Positions 1-7,548 of a stretch of DNA of 18,851 nucleotides are shown piece after piece. The DNA lies in NCBI RefSeq assembly GCF_003248605.1, contig NZ_QFPF01000046.1, positions 1 to 18,851 on the forward strand. Direction: 5' to 3'. Below the pieces are notes generated by a model, which did no database searches, was not told the origin of the DNA, and saw only the letters and a list, made by a program, of their open reading frames with translations. Position numbers and translations under genes: made by a program. Position 1 is the stretch's first letter, and each line of letters starts with the position of its first letter. This DNA comes from Microbacterium sp. (lineage in GTDB: Bacteria > Actinomycetota > Actinomycetes > Actinomycetales > Microbacteriaceae).

Positions 1-5
1 AACAC

Positions 6-77
6 ATGTTTCACGTGGAACAGTCGCTTACTGACGAACAGGCAGGCATATTGGTCGGTTCAAAGCCGTTGGAGTGA
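6..77 (+). CDS. 23-codon micro-ORF overlapping parS, ahead of parA
   Basis: An ATG at 6 opens a frame that begins MFHVEQ and ends in TGA at 75-77, seven bases before the parA start. Its first codons are the parS site itself, so translation and ParB binding use the same DNA. The GGAG that probably serves parA (71-74) lies in its last codons, which would allow translational coupling. The window starts five bases upstream, so two readings remain: a free-standing leader peptide, or the C-terminal tail of a longer upstream gene (rsmG/gidB is usual here). It could also be meaningless. Seen: the frame and its overlap. Inferred: any function. Confidence 0.3.
   Translation: MFHVEQSLTDEQAGILVGSKPLE
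7..22 (-). promoter_or_regulatory. parS: parS centromere-like site (ParB binding)
   Basis: The plus strand reads TGTTTCACGTGGAACA; read on the minus strand it is TGTTCCACGTGAAACA. This matches the bacterial parS consensus TGTTNCACGTGAAACA at every defined position. It lies 62 bases before parA, the usual place for an origin-proximal parS. ParB loads here as a CTP-dependent clamp and spreads, and ParA then segregates the origin. Other CACGTG cores in the window lack the flanking TGTT/AACA arms. Confidence 0.93.
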
Positions 78-84
78 TGCAAAC

Positions 85-903
85 ATGATTACGATAGCAA
101 TCGCTAACCAGAAAGGTGGGGTTGGGAAGACCACAACTGCGGTGAACATCGCGGCCGCCCTGGCCGCCATCGGCGCACGAGTGCTCGTCATTGACCTGGA
201 TCCTCAGGGCAATGCGTCGACGGCGCTCGGCGTGCCGCACACTGCCGACATCCCGAGTGTGTACGACGTGCTCATCGACGAATTTCCGCTGAGTGACATC
301 GTGCAGGTGAGCCCGGAATCCCCGAATCTGCTGTGTGCGCCGAGCACGATCCACCTCGCGGGCGCCGAGATCGAGCTTGTGTCGCAGGTCGCCCGTGAGC
401 ATCGGCTGCGCACAGCACTCGACGATTACCTCGCGGCCAGCGAAGAGCCGGTTCACTTCGTGCTCATCGACTGCCCACCCTCACTCGGGTTGCTGACCAT
501 CAACGCGTTCACCGCGGCCGATGAGGTGTTCATTCCGATCCAGTGCGAGTACTACGCCCTCGAGGGACTCAGTCAGCTTCTCGGAAGCGTGCGCATGATC
601 CAGAAGCACCTCAACCCGCCGCTGCACGTGTCGACGATTCTCTTGACCATGTACGACGGACGCACTCGACTCGCGCAACAGGTCGCAGACGAGGTGCGCG
701 AGCACTTCGCAGACCAGGTTCTCCGGACTGTCATTCCACGCTCGGTCCGCGTGTCTGAGGCGCCGAGCTTCGGGCAGACGGTCGTCGCCTACGACGGAGG
801 GTCTGCGGGAGCCGTCGCCTACCGCGAAGCCGCGGTCGAAATCACCCGGCGCGGAGCGGCCGATTCGCCGCGAGACGCCGTGAACCACGAAGGAGCACGC
901 TGA
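85..903 (+). CDS. parA: Chromosome partitioning ATPase ParA (Soj)
   Basis: This is a 272-residue ParA/MinD-type ATPase that binds DNA non-specifically as an ATP dimer and moves ParB-parS complexes. The deviant Walker A motif KGGVGKTTT is at residues 10-18, with signature Lys10 and catalytic-loop Lys15. Walker A' IDLDPQGN is around residues 36-43 (Asp39), and Walker B VLIDCPPS is around 126-133. The start ATG follows GGAG at 71-74 with ten bases between. The protein begins directly with the first beta strand and lacks the N-terminal extension of about 20-40 residues common in chromosomal ParAs of actinobacteria. Its own frame stays open to the window edge but has no good start there. It overlaps parB by one base (TGATG), so the two are almost certainly co-translated. 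Confidence 0.95.
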   Translation: MITIAIANQKGGVGKTTTAVNIAAALAAIGARVLVIDLDPQGNASTALGVPHTADIPSVYDVLIDEFPLSDIVQVSPESPNLLCAPSTIHLAGAEIELVSQVAREHRLRTALDDYLAASEEPVHFVLIDCPPSLGLLTINAFTAADEVFIPIQCEYYALEGLSQLLGSVRMIQKHLNPPLHVSTILLTMYDGRTRLAQQVADEVREHFADQVLRTVIPRSVRVSEAPSFGQTVVAYDGGSAGAVAYREAAVEITRRGAADSPRDAVNHEGAR

Positions 904-1982
904 TGGCCGCGAAGAGGACCGGGTTGGGCAGGGGTATCGGAGCTCTGATCCCGACGAGCGATGCCGAGTTGCGGCCCGTGGATGTGTTCTTCCCCGGAAG
1001 CAAGCGCACTGCGGTCATTGCGTCGTCGGATGAAGGCGCTCCGACGTCGACGCCCGAGGAGACCGGGTCGGTGCTCGATGGTCCGGCCTCCGCGCCCGCC
1101 ACCCGGGACTCGCACGACACCCTCGACTCCGATTCGGACACACCCGGGGGTGAGATCCTCGTCGAGGTGCCCGGCGCACGACTCGTCCACGTCGACCCGC
1201 ACGACATCGTTCCCAATCCCCGGCAGCCTCGCTCCAATTTCGACCCCGACGATCTCGCCGAACTCGTCCACAGCGTGCGCGAGTTCGGCGTGCTGCAGCC
1301 CGTCGTCGTGCGCCCGCGCAGCGAGGAGACCGGCACCTACGAACTGATCATGGGAGAGCGGCGCACGCGCGCCGCGCGCGAGGCTGGCCTCGACAGCATC
1401 CCCGCTGTCGTCCGCGACACGCAGGACGAGCATCTGCTGCGAGATGCCCTGCTCGAGAACCTGCATCGTTCCCAACTCAACCCGCTCGAAGAGGCGTCGG
1501 CCTACGAGCAGCTTCTTGCGGACTTCGGAATCACGCAAGAAGAGCTGGCCAGTCGCATCGGCCGCTCACGTCCTCAGATCAGCAACACCATCCGCCTGTT
1601 GCGGCTGCCCGTGCCGGTCCAGCAGCGGGTGGCGGCCGGTGTGCTCTCGGCGGGGCACGCGCGGGCGATCCTGTCGCTCGACGACGGCGACGCCATGCAG
1701 CGACTGGCCGACAAGATCGTCAACGAAGATCTTTCGGTGCGTGCGGCGGAGGCCGTCGCGAAGGGGCGGGATGCGGGGGGCCGGCGCCTGCCGAAGCCGC
1801 AGGCCGGCGCGCGCCGAGGCCATCTCGACGACGTCGCCGAGCGGCTGGGCGACCGCTTCAACACACGCGTGAAGATTTCCCTGACATCACGAAAAGGCCA
1901 GGTAATCATAGATTTCGCGAGCGTTCAGGATCTGAACCGCATCCTGTCCGAGATCGGGGAGTCCGCCTACAGCGAGGGATGA
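903..1982 (+). CDS. parB: Chromosome partitioning protein ParB
   Basis: This 359-residue CTP-dependent DNA clamp nucleates at parS and spreads along the origin region. The N-terminal MAAKRTGLGRGIGALIP is the family's typical ParA-contacting tail. A variable acidic linker covers about residues 40-90. The ParB/Srx CTPase domain follows, with GERRTR at 151-156 and ENLHRSQ at 185-191. The helix-turn-helix that reads parS is at about 210-232 (TQEELASRIGRSRPQISNTI). The C-terminal dimerisation domain ends near residue 359. The start overlaps the parA stop by one base and is preceded by GAAGGAG at 889-895. The length is normal. The gene ends 21 bases before a strong hairpin. Confidence 0.96.
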   Translation: MAAKRTGLGRGIGALIPTSDAELRPVDVFFPGSKRTAVIASSDEGAPTSTPEETGSVLDGPASAPATRDSHDTLDSDSDTPGGEILVEVPGARLVHVDPHDIVPNPRQPRSNFDPDDLAELVHSVREFGVLQPVVVRPRSEETGTYELIMGERRTRAAREAGLDSIPAVVRDTQDEHLLRDALLENLHRSQLNPLEEASAYEQLLADFGITQEELASRIGRSRPQISNTIRLLRLPVPVQQRVAAGVLSAGHARAILSLDDGDAMQRLADKIVNEDLSVRAAEAVAKGRDAGGRRLPKPQAGARRGHLDDVAERLGDRFNTRVKISLTSRKGQVIIDFASVQDLNRILSEIGESAYSEG

Positions 1983-2003
1983 CCCGCGCACCGAAGCGAC
2001 GAA

Positions 2004-2045
2004 CGATGAAGGCCCGATCCCCACGCCGGAGTCGGGCCTTCATCG
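2004..2045. terminator. Bidirectional hairpin between converging parB and trxA
   Basis: A perfect 14-bp inverted repeat (2004-2017 against 2032-2045, core GATGAAGGCCCGA) with a 14-base loop sits between the parB stop (1982) and the trxA stop (2062). Its near-symmetric position between converging genes suggests one structure terminating both. There is no T-tract, as is common for actinobacterial terminators. Confidence 0.8.
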
Positions 2046-2061
2046 ACGAATATGTGAGATC

Positions 2062-2385
2062 TCAGCCGATGAATGCGGCCAGATCCTGCTCGAGCGCGAA
2101 CTTCGGCTTGGCGCCGATGATCGTCTGCTTGACCTCGCCGCCCTGGAAGACCTTCATGGCCGGGATCGAGGTGATCTGGTACTTCATGGCCAGGTCGGGA
2201 TTCTCGTCGACGTTGAGCTTCAGGATCGTGATCTTGTCGGGGTGCTCGGACTGGATCTCGTCGAGGATGGGCGAGACCATGCGGCAGGGGCCGCACCACT
2301 CAGCCCAGAAGTCGACGAGGACGGGCCCCTCGGCCTGGAGCACATCCTGCTCCCACGAGTTCGAGGTGGTGGCCTTGGCGGTCAT
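2062..2385 (-). CDS. trxA: Thioredoxin
   Basis: This 107-residue classic thioredoxin is a cytoplasmic disulfide reductant. The active site is WCGPC (Trp30, Cys31 to Cys34) and the cis-proline loop is TSIPAM (Pro75). Length and spacing match the family exactly. The ATG at 2385 follows AAGGAGAC on the minus strand. It lies 61 bases downstream of trxB, so the reductase and its substrate are probably co-transcribed from the sigma-R-type promoter at 3456-3482. In M. tuberculosis the corresponding pair is trxB2-trxC. There cwlM follows before parB; here there is no cwlM. Confidence 0.96.
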   Translation of the reverse strand: MTAKATTSNSWEQDVLQAEGPVLVDFWAEWCGPCRMVSPILDEIQSEHPDKITILKLNVDENPDLAMKYQITSIPAMKVFQGGEVKQTIIGAKPKFALEQDLAAFIG

Positions 2386-2446
2386 GGTGTCTCCTTGTCT
2401 AGGGGTTTCGCTGACGTCAACGCCCGCAGGCGTCGGGTTGTTCCGC

Positions 2447-3406
2447 TCAGGCAGCTGCCTGGCCTCCGCCGGCGTCGGTCAGCTGCGCGAGGGCGGCCAG
2501 GTAGTGCTCGGCGTCGAGGGCCGCGACCGTGCCGCTTGCGGCCGCGGTGGCAGCCTGGCGGTACGTGGGGTCGATGACATCGCCCGCGGCAAAGACGCCC
2601 GGAACCGACGTGCGCGAGGAGCGTCCGTCGACGCGGATCGTGCCCTCGGGGGTGAGTTCGAGCTTGTCGTGCACGAGGTGGGTGCGCGGGTCGTTGCCGA
2701 TCGCGACGAACAGCCCGTCGATCGCGAGGTCGCGGGTCGATCCGTCGACGGTCGAGCGCAGGGTGACTCCCGACACCGCGGCCTCGCCGAGGACGTCAGC
2801 GACCTCGCTGTTCCAGACGAACTCGATCTTGTCGTTGGCGAATGCCCGCTCCTGCATGATCTTGGACGCGCGCAGGGTGTCTTTGCGGTGGATGACGTAG
2901 ACCTTCGAAGCGAACTTGGTCAGGAACGTCGCCTCCTCCATCGCCGAGTCCCCACCGCCGACGACCGCGATGACGCGGTCGCGGAAGAAGAAGCCGTCGC
3001 AGGTCGCGCACCACGACACACCGTGGCCGGACAGGCGATCCTCGCCCTCGAGACCGAGCTTGCGGTAGGCGGAGCCCGTGGCGAAGATGATCGACGATGC
3101 CTCGTGAGTGGCGCCGCTGCCCAGCACGACGCGCTTGACCGGGCCCTCGACGTCGAGTTCGACGACGTCGTCGTAGAGCACTTCGGCGCCGAAACGCTCG
3201 GCCTGCTTCTGCATCTTCTCCATGAGCTCGGGGCCTTGAATGCCCTCGGGGAACCCGGGGAAGTTCTCGACCTCGGTGGTGTTCATCAGCTCGCCGCCGG
3301 CCTCGACCGAGCTCGCCACGACGAGCGGCTCGAGATTGGCGCGGGCCGCGTAGATCGCCGCAGTGTAACCGGCGGGCCCGGAGCCGATGATGATGACCTG
3401 ACGCAC
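2447..3406 (-). CDS. trxB: Thioredoxin reductase (NADPH)
   Basis: This FAD- and NADPH-dependent reductase of thioredoxin has 319 residues. The FAD Rossmann motif GSGPAG is at residues 8-13. The redox-active pair lies in SWCATCDG (Cys133 and Cys136). The NADPH motif GGGDSAMEEA starts at 150, followed by a VIHRKD loop, and FAAGDV near the C-terminus contacts FAD. I chose the GTG at 3406: it puts AGGGAG seven to eight bases upstream and gives the family's usual N-terminus. The frame is open further to 3478, but that would add about 24 residues lying across the promoter. It heads the trxB-trxA pair. Confidence 0.96.
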   Translation of the reverse strand: MRQVIIIGSGPAGYTAAIYAARANLEPLVVASSVEAGGELMNTTEVENFPGFPEGIQGPELMEKMQKQAERFGAEVLYDDVVELDVEGPVKRVVLGSGATHEASSIIFATGSAYRKLGLEGEDRLSGHGVSWCATCDGFFFRDRVIAVVGGGDSAMEEATFLTKFASKVYVIHRKDTLRASKIMQERAFANDKIEFVWNSEVADVLGEAAVSGVTLRSTVDGSTRDLAIDGLFVAIGNDPRTHLVHDKLELTPEGTIRVDGRSSRTSVPGVFAAGDVIDPTYRQAATAAASGTVAALDAEHYLAALAQLTDAGGGQAAA

Positions 3407-3455
3407 GTGTGCTCTCCCTTGCAGTCGTCCTGGAGCGGTGGCATCCAGAGCGTGG

Positions 3456-3482
3456 AACACATCGTATCCCGCGCACATTCCC
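3456..3482 (-). promoter_or_regulatory. Sigma-R/SigH-type promoter for trxBA
   Basis: On the minus strand GGGAAT is followed after exactly 18 bases by GTT (GTTCC). This matches the sigma-R/SigH consensus GGGAAT-N18-GTT known from trxBA in Streptomyces coelicolor and trxB2 in M. tuberculosis. It sits about 50 bases upstream of the chosen trxB start, in the 133-base gap after murJ. Seen: both boxes and the spacing. Inferred: induction by disulfide stress through an ECF sigma factor with a redox-sensing anti-sigma factor, neither of which is encoded in this window. Confidence 0.8.
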
Positions 3483-3539
3483 CGGCCCCGGCTGCTTCCG
3501 ATCTGCGAGAAAGGTTCACGCGCCGTTCAGGTGACCCCA

Positions 3540-5150
3540 CTACCGCCGAAGGCGACGGACCACCGAGCCCAGCACGGCGAGCTCCGGTGCGCGCAGCAGC
3601 GCGAGCGCGCCGACGTAGACCAGCAGGGAGACGGACCCGATCACCGCGGTGCCGGCGACGCCCGTCCACAGGGACTCCAGCATCCACCCCTGCAGGCCGC
3701 CCGCCCAGACGAAGACGCCCCACCCGGCGAGGGCGGCGGGTATCGCCGCGATGCCGAACCGCACGAGCGCGCGCAGCGATCCGGCCATGCCGAGGCGCCC
3801 GAGGCGCCGTCGCAGCAGCCACACCGCCACGGCGAGCTGCACGACACCCGCGAGGGACTGCCCGAGCGCGATGCCCGCCGCCAGGCGTTCGAGAGGAAGG
3901 ATCGCGCCCGCGATCAGCGCGGTGGCGATGACCAGCACGGCCTGCACGAGCGTGAACAGGAAAGGCCTGATCGTGTCGTTGTAGGCGTAGAACGTGCGCT
4001 GCACGATGTACAGGATCGACAGCGGGATCAACCCGACGAGGTACGCGCCGAGCACCTGGGCGAAGGGCACCGCATCGGCCGCCGACTCGGTGAAGATGCG
4101 CGAGACGGGCAGGGATGCTGCAGCCAGCGCCGCGAGCGCGCCCACCATGAAGAAGCTCAGGCTCGTGACGCTGGCCCCGAGGTCGGCGCGCACGTCGTCG
4201 TCGCGCCCCGCGGCCGCGTGCTCGCTGAGCTGGGTGAAGTAGGGGGTGCCGATCGAGACGGCGATGACGGAGTAGGGGAGGATGAAGATGAACCAGGCGT
4301 AGTTCATTGCCGCGATCGATGCCCCCGCCTCGGAGGCCTCGGTCACGATGCGGGTCTGCACGAGGCCGGCGATCTGGCCGACGACGACCATGAGGAACGT
4401 CCACCAGGCGAGCCGTCCCATGTGCCGCAGGCCCATGCCGCGCCAGGCGAAGTCCGGTCGAACGCGGACGCCGGCACGTCGCCAGAAGAACAGCAGCAGG
4501 AGTGCCTGTGCGGCGATGCCGAGTGTGGCGGTGCCGCCCATGAGGGTGATCATCGCGGGGGTCCAGATCTCGACCGCGGTCTGGTGCGGGCCGAACAGCG
4601 CGATGAAGGCGCCGAATCCGGCGATCGAGACGACGTTGTTGACGATCGGCGCCCATGTGTACGGACCGAAGACGCGCCGCGCGTTGAGTGTCTCGCCGAC
4701 GAGGGCGTACAGACCGTAGAAGAACAGCTGCGGGATGCACCAGTAGGCGAAGGCGATCGCGAGGGCGAGCTGGTCGCCTCGGAAGGTCGCGAACAGCTGC
4801 ACGAGGAGGGGGGCGGCGAGGGTCGCCCCTCCGGTGACGACGACGAGCACGACGGTGCCGAGCGTCAGCAGCTTGGAGATGAAGGCGCCGCCGCCGTCGG
4901 CGTGCTTCGCGGCGCGGACGATCTGGGGCACGATCACGCCCGTCAGGATGCCGGTCGAGATGATCGCATAGATGTTGTTGGGCAGCTGGTTCGCGATCGC
5001 GAAGGCGTCCGCGACACCGGACCCCACCGATCCGAGGGCGGCCACGAGCACGACCGAGCGCACGAGGCCGGTGATCCGTGAGACGAGGGTGCCCGCGCCG
5101 AGGATCGCGCTCGCGCGGCCGAGGCTAGCCACGGGGCGGGTCTCCAGCAT
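3540..5150 (-). CDS. murJ: Lipid II flippase MurJ (MviN family)
   Basis: This polytopic membrane protein of about 536 residues belongs to the MOP superfamily and moves lipid II across the membrane for peptidoglycan synthesis. The N-terminal SRITGLVRS segment carries the family's conserved arginines facing the central cavity. QRTFYAYNDT is the typical mid-protein motif. Hydrophobic segments repeat along the length, consistent with about 14 helices. No C-terminal pseudokinase/extracellular extension is present, unlike mycobacterial MviN (Rv3910). The ATG at 5150 begins MLETRP and overlaps the end of the DUF6049 gene by 26 bases. The GTG at 5132 has a better-spaced GGAG and overlaps by only 8 bases, so either start is possible. 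Translation is coupled to the upstream gene in both cases. Confidence 0.92.
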   Translation of the reverse strand: MLETRPVASLGRASAILGAGTLVSRITGLVRSVVLVAALGSVGSGVADAFAIANQLPNNIYAIISTGILTGVIVPQIVRAAKHADGGGAFISKLLTLGTVVLVVVTGGATLAAPLLVQLFATFRGDQLALAIAFAYWCIPQLFFYGLYALVGETLNARRVFGPYTWAPIVNNVVSIAGFGAFIALFGPHQTAVEIWTPAMITLMGGTATLGIAAQALLLLFFWRRAGVRVRPDFAWRGMGLRHMGRLAWWTFLMVVVGQIAGLVQTRIVTEASEAGASIAAMNYAWFIFILPYSVIAVSIGTPYFTQLSEHAAAGRDDDVRADLGASVTSLSFFMVGALAALAAASLPVSRIFTESAADAVPFAQVLGAYLVGLIPLSILYIVQRTFYAYNDTIRPFLFTLVQAVLVIATALIAGAILPLERLAAGIALGQSLAGVVQLAVAVWLLRRRLGRLGMAGSLRALVRFGIAAIPAALAGWGVFVWAGGLQGWMLESLWTGVAGTAVIGSVSLLVYVGALALLRAPELAVLGSVVRRLRR

Positions 5151-7434
5151 GCGGGTCGTCGTTCGCCGGCTCGGATGCGCTCTCCTGCGCCGGTCCCGAG
5201 TCGTTGCGTGCCGTGCGCCGGGCGCGGCGGCGACGCAGCACCGTGCGCACGAGGCCCGCACCGAGCAGCAGCACGACGAGCGTGCTGAGCACGACCACGC
5301 CGATGCCCTCCCAGTCGGCGCGCACCTGCACCTCGGCGTACCTGGTCGGTCCGATCTGCTGCCCCGACGCACTCTCGAGCCGCAGCTCGATCAGCACCTC
5401 GCCGCTGCCGACGCGAGCGCGGACGGGCACCTGCACGGTGGTGTTGACCCCCGGCTGCGACCGCACCGAGGTGGTGCGCTCGACCTCGAGCCGCAGATTG
5501 TCGGGAACGGCCTGCAGGTCGACGGTGACCGCCCACGGCAGATCGTTCTGCACGTAGAAGCGCAGGGGCGCCTCGGGGGTGATCAGCTGGATCGTGCTGG
5601 GCTGCGGGATGGACACGGCGGTCAGGGTCGCCTCGGACTGCTCCCCGTGCGCGGAGAGCGCCTGCCGCCACGACTCGGGGTCGCCCGGCCACGCGGCGCC
5701 GATGAGCTGCAGGATCGCCGTGTGCTCGGGCGCCGTCATCAGCGCGGGGTCGTCGATGATGATCGAGAACTCGTCGAGGCGCTGTTCGGTCGACAGCAGG
5801 TTCTGCAGGGCCGCGACGCCCTCGGCGTTCGGCGTGCCGGTGGGGGTCACGTCGGCCGGACCGGCCTGCAGCAGGTCGTCGAGCGAGGCGGGGGCGACAC
5901 CGGGGGATCCCGCGACCGCGGCGAGCGCGCCCTGCAGTGACGTGCCGCTGAGACTGTCGAGGCGGCCCGTGGTCAGCAGCACGGGACCGGTCGCGTCGGC
6001 GGTCAGCAGCGCCAGGTGAGCGGTCAGGGCGGCCAGGGGCGCGGCGCGCGGAACGTCGCCGGTCTGCACCGCGTCACGCAGCGCCGCCGAAGCCGGCTGC
6101 TCGTAGACCAGGGTGCGGGCTCCGTCGGCCGTCTGCCCGGCCGCCTGCACGGACGCACGCTCGACGGCACCCGACGAGAGCAGAGTGGCGGATGCTGCCG
6201 CCCCCTCCTGCGACGACATCCATGCCGCGATGGTCGCGACCGTCTCTGCTGAAGCCTCTCCCTCCGCGGGCCAGCCGACCGACGCCTGCGCCCCGCTCAC
6301 CGTCGTCAGCTCGTCGAAATCGGGCAGCTCGACCGGGTTCTGCTCGCCGGGGGACGCCGTCGGCGACGGGGTCGGGCTGGGCGACACGTCCGGCAGGCCG
6401 GAGCCTTCGTCCTGATCGGGGTCGTCGGCGGCGAAGTCGTCGGCGTCGACCGCATAGTCGAGGCTGGTCGGTTCGAGCGGTTCGGTCAGGCCCGCGTCGG
6501 CCTGCACGGACAGGTCGGCGTCGCCGAACTGCAGGGCGAAGCGCGGGTTGGGCAGGGCGTCGAGGCGCAGCATCCACTCCCGTGCGCTCGCGGGGGCCGA
6601 GGTGCCCAGCGCGCGGATCGAGGCGAGGATCGCGGGGTCGACCGCGAGGATGGCGGAGGTGCCGCTGACCCCGTCGACCAGGGCGGTCAGTCGGCCTTCG
6701 GTGGAGGTCAGCTCGGTGAGCTCGTCGGCGGTGAGGAGCCCCTGCGAGCGCGGGTCGATCGTGATCGGGACGATCACCCCGATGGAGGCCGCAGCGGGTG
6801 TGGCGGCCGGATCCTGCAGCACGATGACGCTTCGCGAGACCAGGCCGCCGGGATAGGTCGCGCGCAACGGATAGACGCCTGGCGCGCGACCCTGCCAGAG
6901 GGGCGAGTCGGCTGCGAGCGACACCGCGGCGGCGGCACTGTCTCCGGCCTCGACGGCGGGCAGCACCGGGCGATCGATCACCTGGGTGCCGCCCTCGAGG
7001 ACGCCCGAGGTCAGCCAGACATCGAGGGCCTCGGTCGAGGCGACCGGCGCGTCGGCGAGTTCGACGGTCGCCGACGCCTCGGGCAGGGTCTCATCGCTCG
7101 GATTGTCGACGACGATCGATGCGGCGAGCGGCTGTCCCTGCTGCACGATGCCGCGGGAGAGGGGCACGAGGGTGAGAGTGGGATCGGCGGTTTCGGGGCT
7201 CGGGGACGGCGTCGCCTGCAGCGGGGGTGCGACTGCGGCCGCCGACCCGGCCGGCAGGGCGAGCATCAGCAGGATGGCCGCCAGCATCGCGACGAACACC
7301 CGCCGCGCGAGCGCACGCAGGGTCGGCGCGGTGGGCGGCGCAACGGCCGAGCGCGAGGGATCGTGCCGCACGCCGGAACCTATGCGGGGTTGCGTCACGG
7401 TGGGTCCGGGGGTGAGGGGTCGCGCGATGGGCAC
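5125..7434 (-). CDS. DUF6049 family membrane-anchored protein
   Basis: This protein of about 769 residues is the likely counterpart of M. tuberculosis Rv3909, which also precedes mviN. An N-terminal hydrophobic stretch after RRVF, ending in small residues (PAGSAAA), acts as signal or anchor. A long extracytoplasmic region follows, with a Pro/Ser/Thr-rich linker (PSPTPSPTASP) near the middle. A C-terminal helix (GVVVLSTLVVLLLGAGLV), an Arg-rich stop-transfer segment and an acidic tail complete it. No catalytic motif is visible. The fixed position beside murJ suggests a cell-envelope role, but function is unknown. The start is uncertain: GTG at 7434 gives the longest form without a clear ribosome site, and GTG at 7398 is an alternative. 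The TAG stop lies inside murJ. Confidence 0.82.
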   Translation of the reverse strand: MPIARPLTPGPTVTQPRIGSGVRHDPSRSAVAPPTAPTLRALARRVFVAMLAAILLMLALPAGSAAAVAPPLQATPSPSPETADPTLTLVPLSRGIVQQGQPLAASIVVDNPSDETLPEASATVELADAPVASTEALDVWLTSGVLEGGTQVIDRPVLPAVEAGDSAAAAVSLAADSPLWQGRAPGVYPLRATYPGGLVSRSVIVLQDPAATPAAASIGVIVPITIDPRSQGLLTADELTELTSTEGRLTALVDGVSGTSAILAVDPAILASIRALGTSAPASAREWMLRLDALPNPRFALQFGDADLSVQADAGLTEPLEPTSLDYAVDADDFAADDPDQDEGSGLPDVSPSPTPSPTASPGEQNPVELPDFDELTTVSGAQASVGWPAEGEASAETVATIAAWMSSQEGAAASATLLSSGAVERASVQAAGQTADGARTLVYEQPASAALRDAVQTGDVPRAAPLAALTAHLALLTADATGPVLLTTGRLDSLSGTSLQGALAAVAGSPGVAPASLDDLLQAGPADVTPTGTPNAEGVAALQNLLSTEQRLDEFSIIIDDPALMTAPEHTAILQLIGAAWPGDPESWRQALSAHGEQSEATLTAVSIPQPSTIQLITPEAPLRFYVQNDLPWAVTVDLQAVPDNLRLEVERTTSVRSQPGVNTTVQVPVRARVGSGEVLIELRLESASGQQIGPTRYAEVQVRADWEGIGVVVLSTLVVLLLGAGLVRTVLRRRRARRTARNDSGPAQESASEPANDDPHAGDPPRG

Positions 7435-7449
7435 CGCACGCTGCGCTCG

Positions 7450-7455
7450 AGTCTA
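7450..7455 (-). promoter_or_regulatory. Candidate -10 element for the DUF6049-murJ genes
   Basis: TAGACT on the minus strand fits the actinobacterial TANNNT -10 pattern and would start a transcript about ten bases before the GTG at 7434. No convincing -35 box is visible. This is a single short motif in the divergent gap, so it is only suggestive. Confidence 0.3.
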
Positions 7456-7548
7456 CGGCGCAACCTCTGAACGACCCGGGAGTGCGGCACGGCGCGGCTC
7501 GGTCCTGCGCGCTCACGCCTCGCGGGGTTGAATGAGGGGGTGATCCCC

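Noticed and set aside
1..84. ParA extended upstream to the window edge in its own frame
   Set aside because: The frame is open but has no start codon with a ribosome site, and the encoded residues do not resemble ParA N-termini.
3404..3409. CACGTG at the trxB start as a ParB site
   Set aside because: The flanking bases do not match parS on either side.
3407..3478. Longer TrxB starting at 3478
   Set aside because: The extension would lie across the sigma-R-type promoter and adds residues not found in the family; GTG 3406 has a good ribosome site.
1979..3931. 650-codon open frame on the plus strand across trxA, trxB and the end of murJ
   Set aside because: It runs antisense to well-recognised trxA and trxB and has no domain or ribosome site; the frame is open because of codon bias.
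3438..5081. 547-codon plus-strand frame opposite murJ
   Set aside because: Its product is extremely charged (Asp/Glu/His/Arg) with low complexity, the typical antisense shadow of a membrane protein gene.
6340..6400. Repetitive Pro/Ser/Thr codons in the DUF6049 gene as a tandem repeat or phase-variable tract
   Set aside because: The codons are varied and the units irregular; this is a normal flexible linker.
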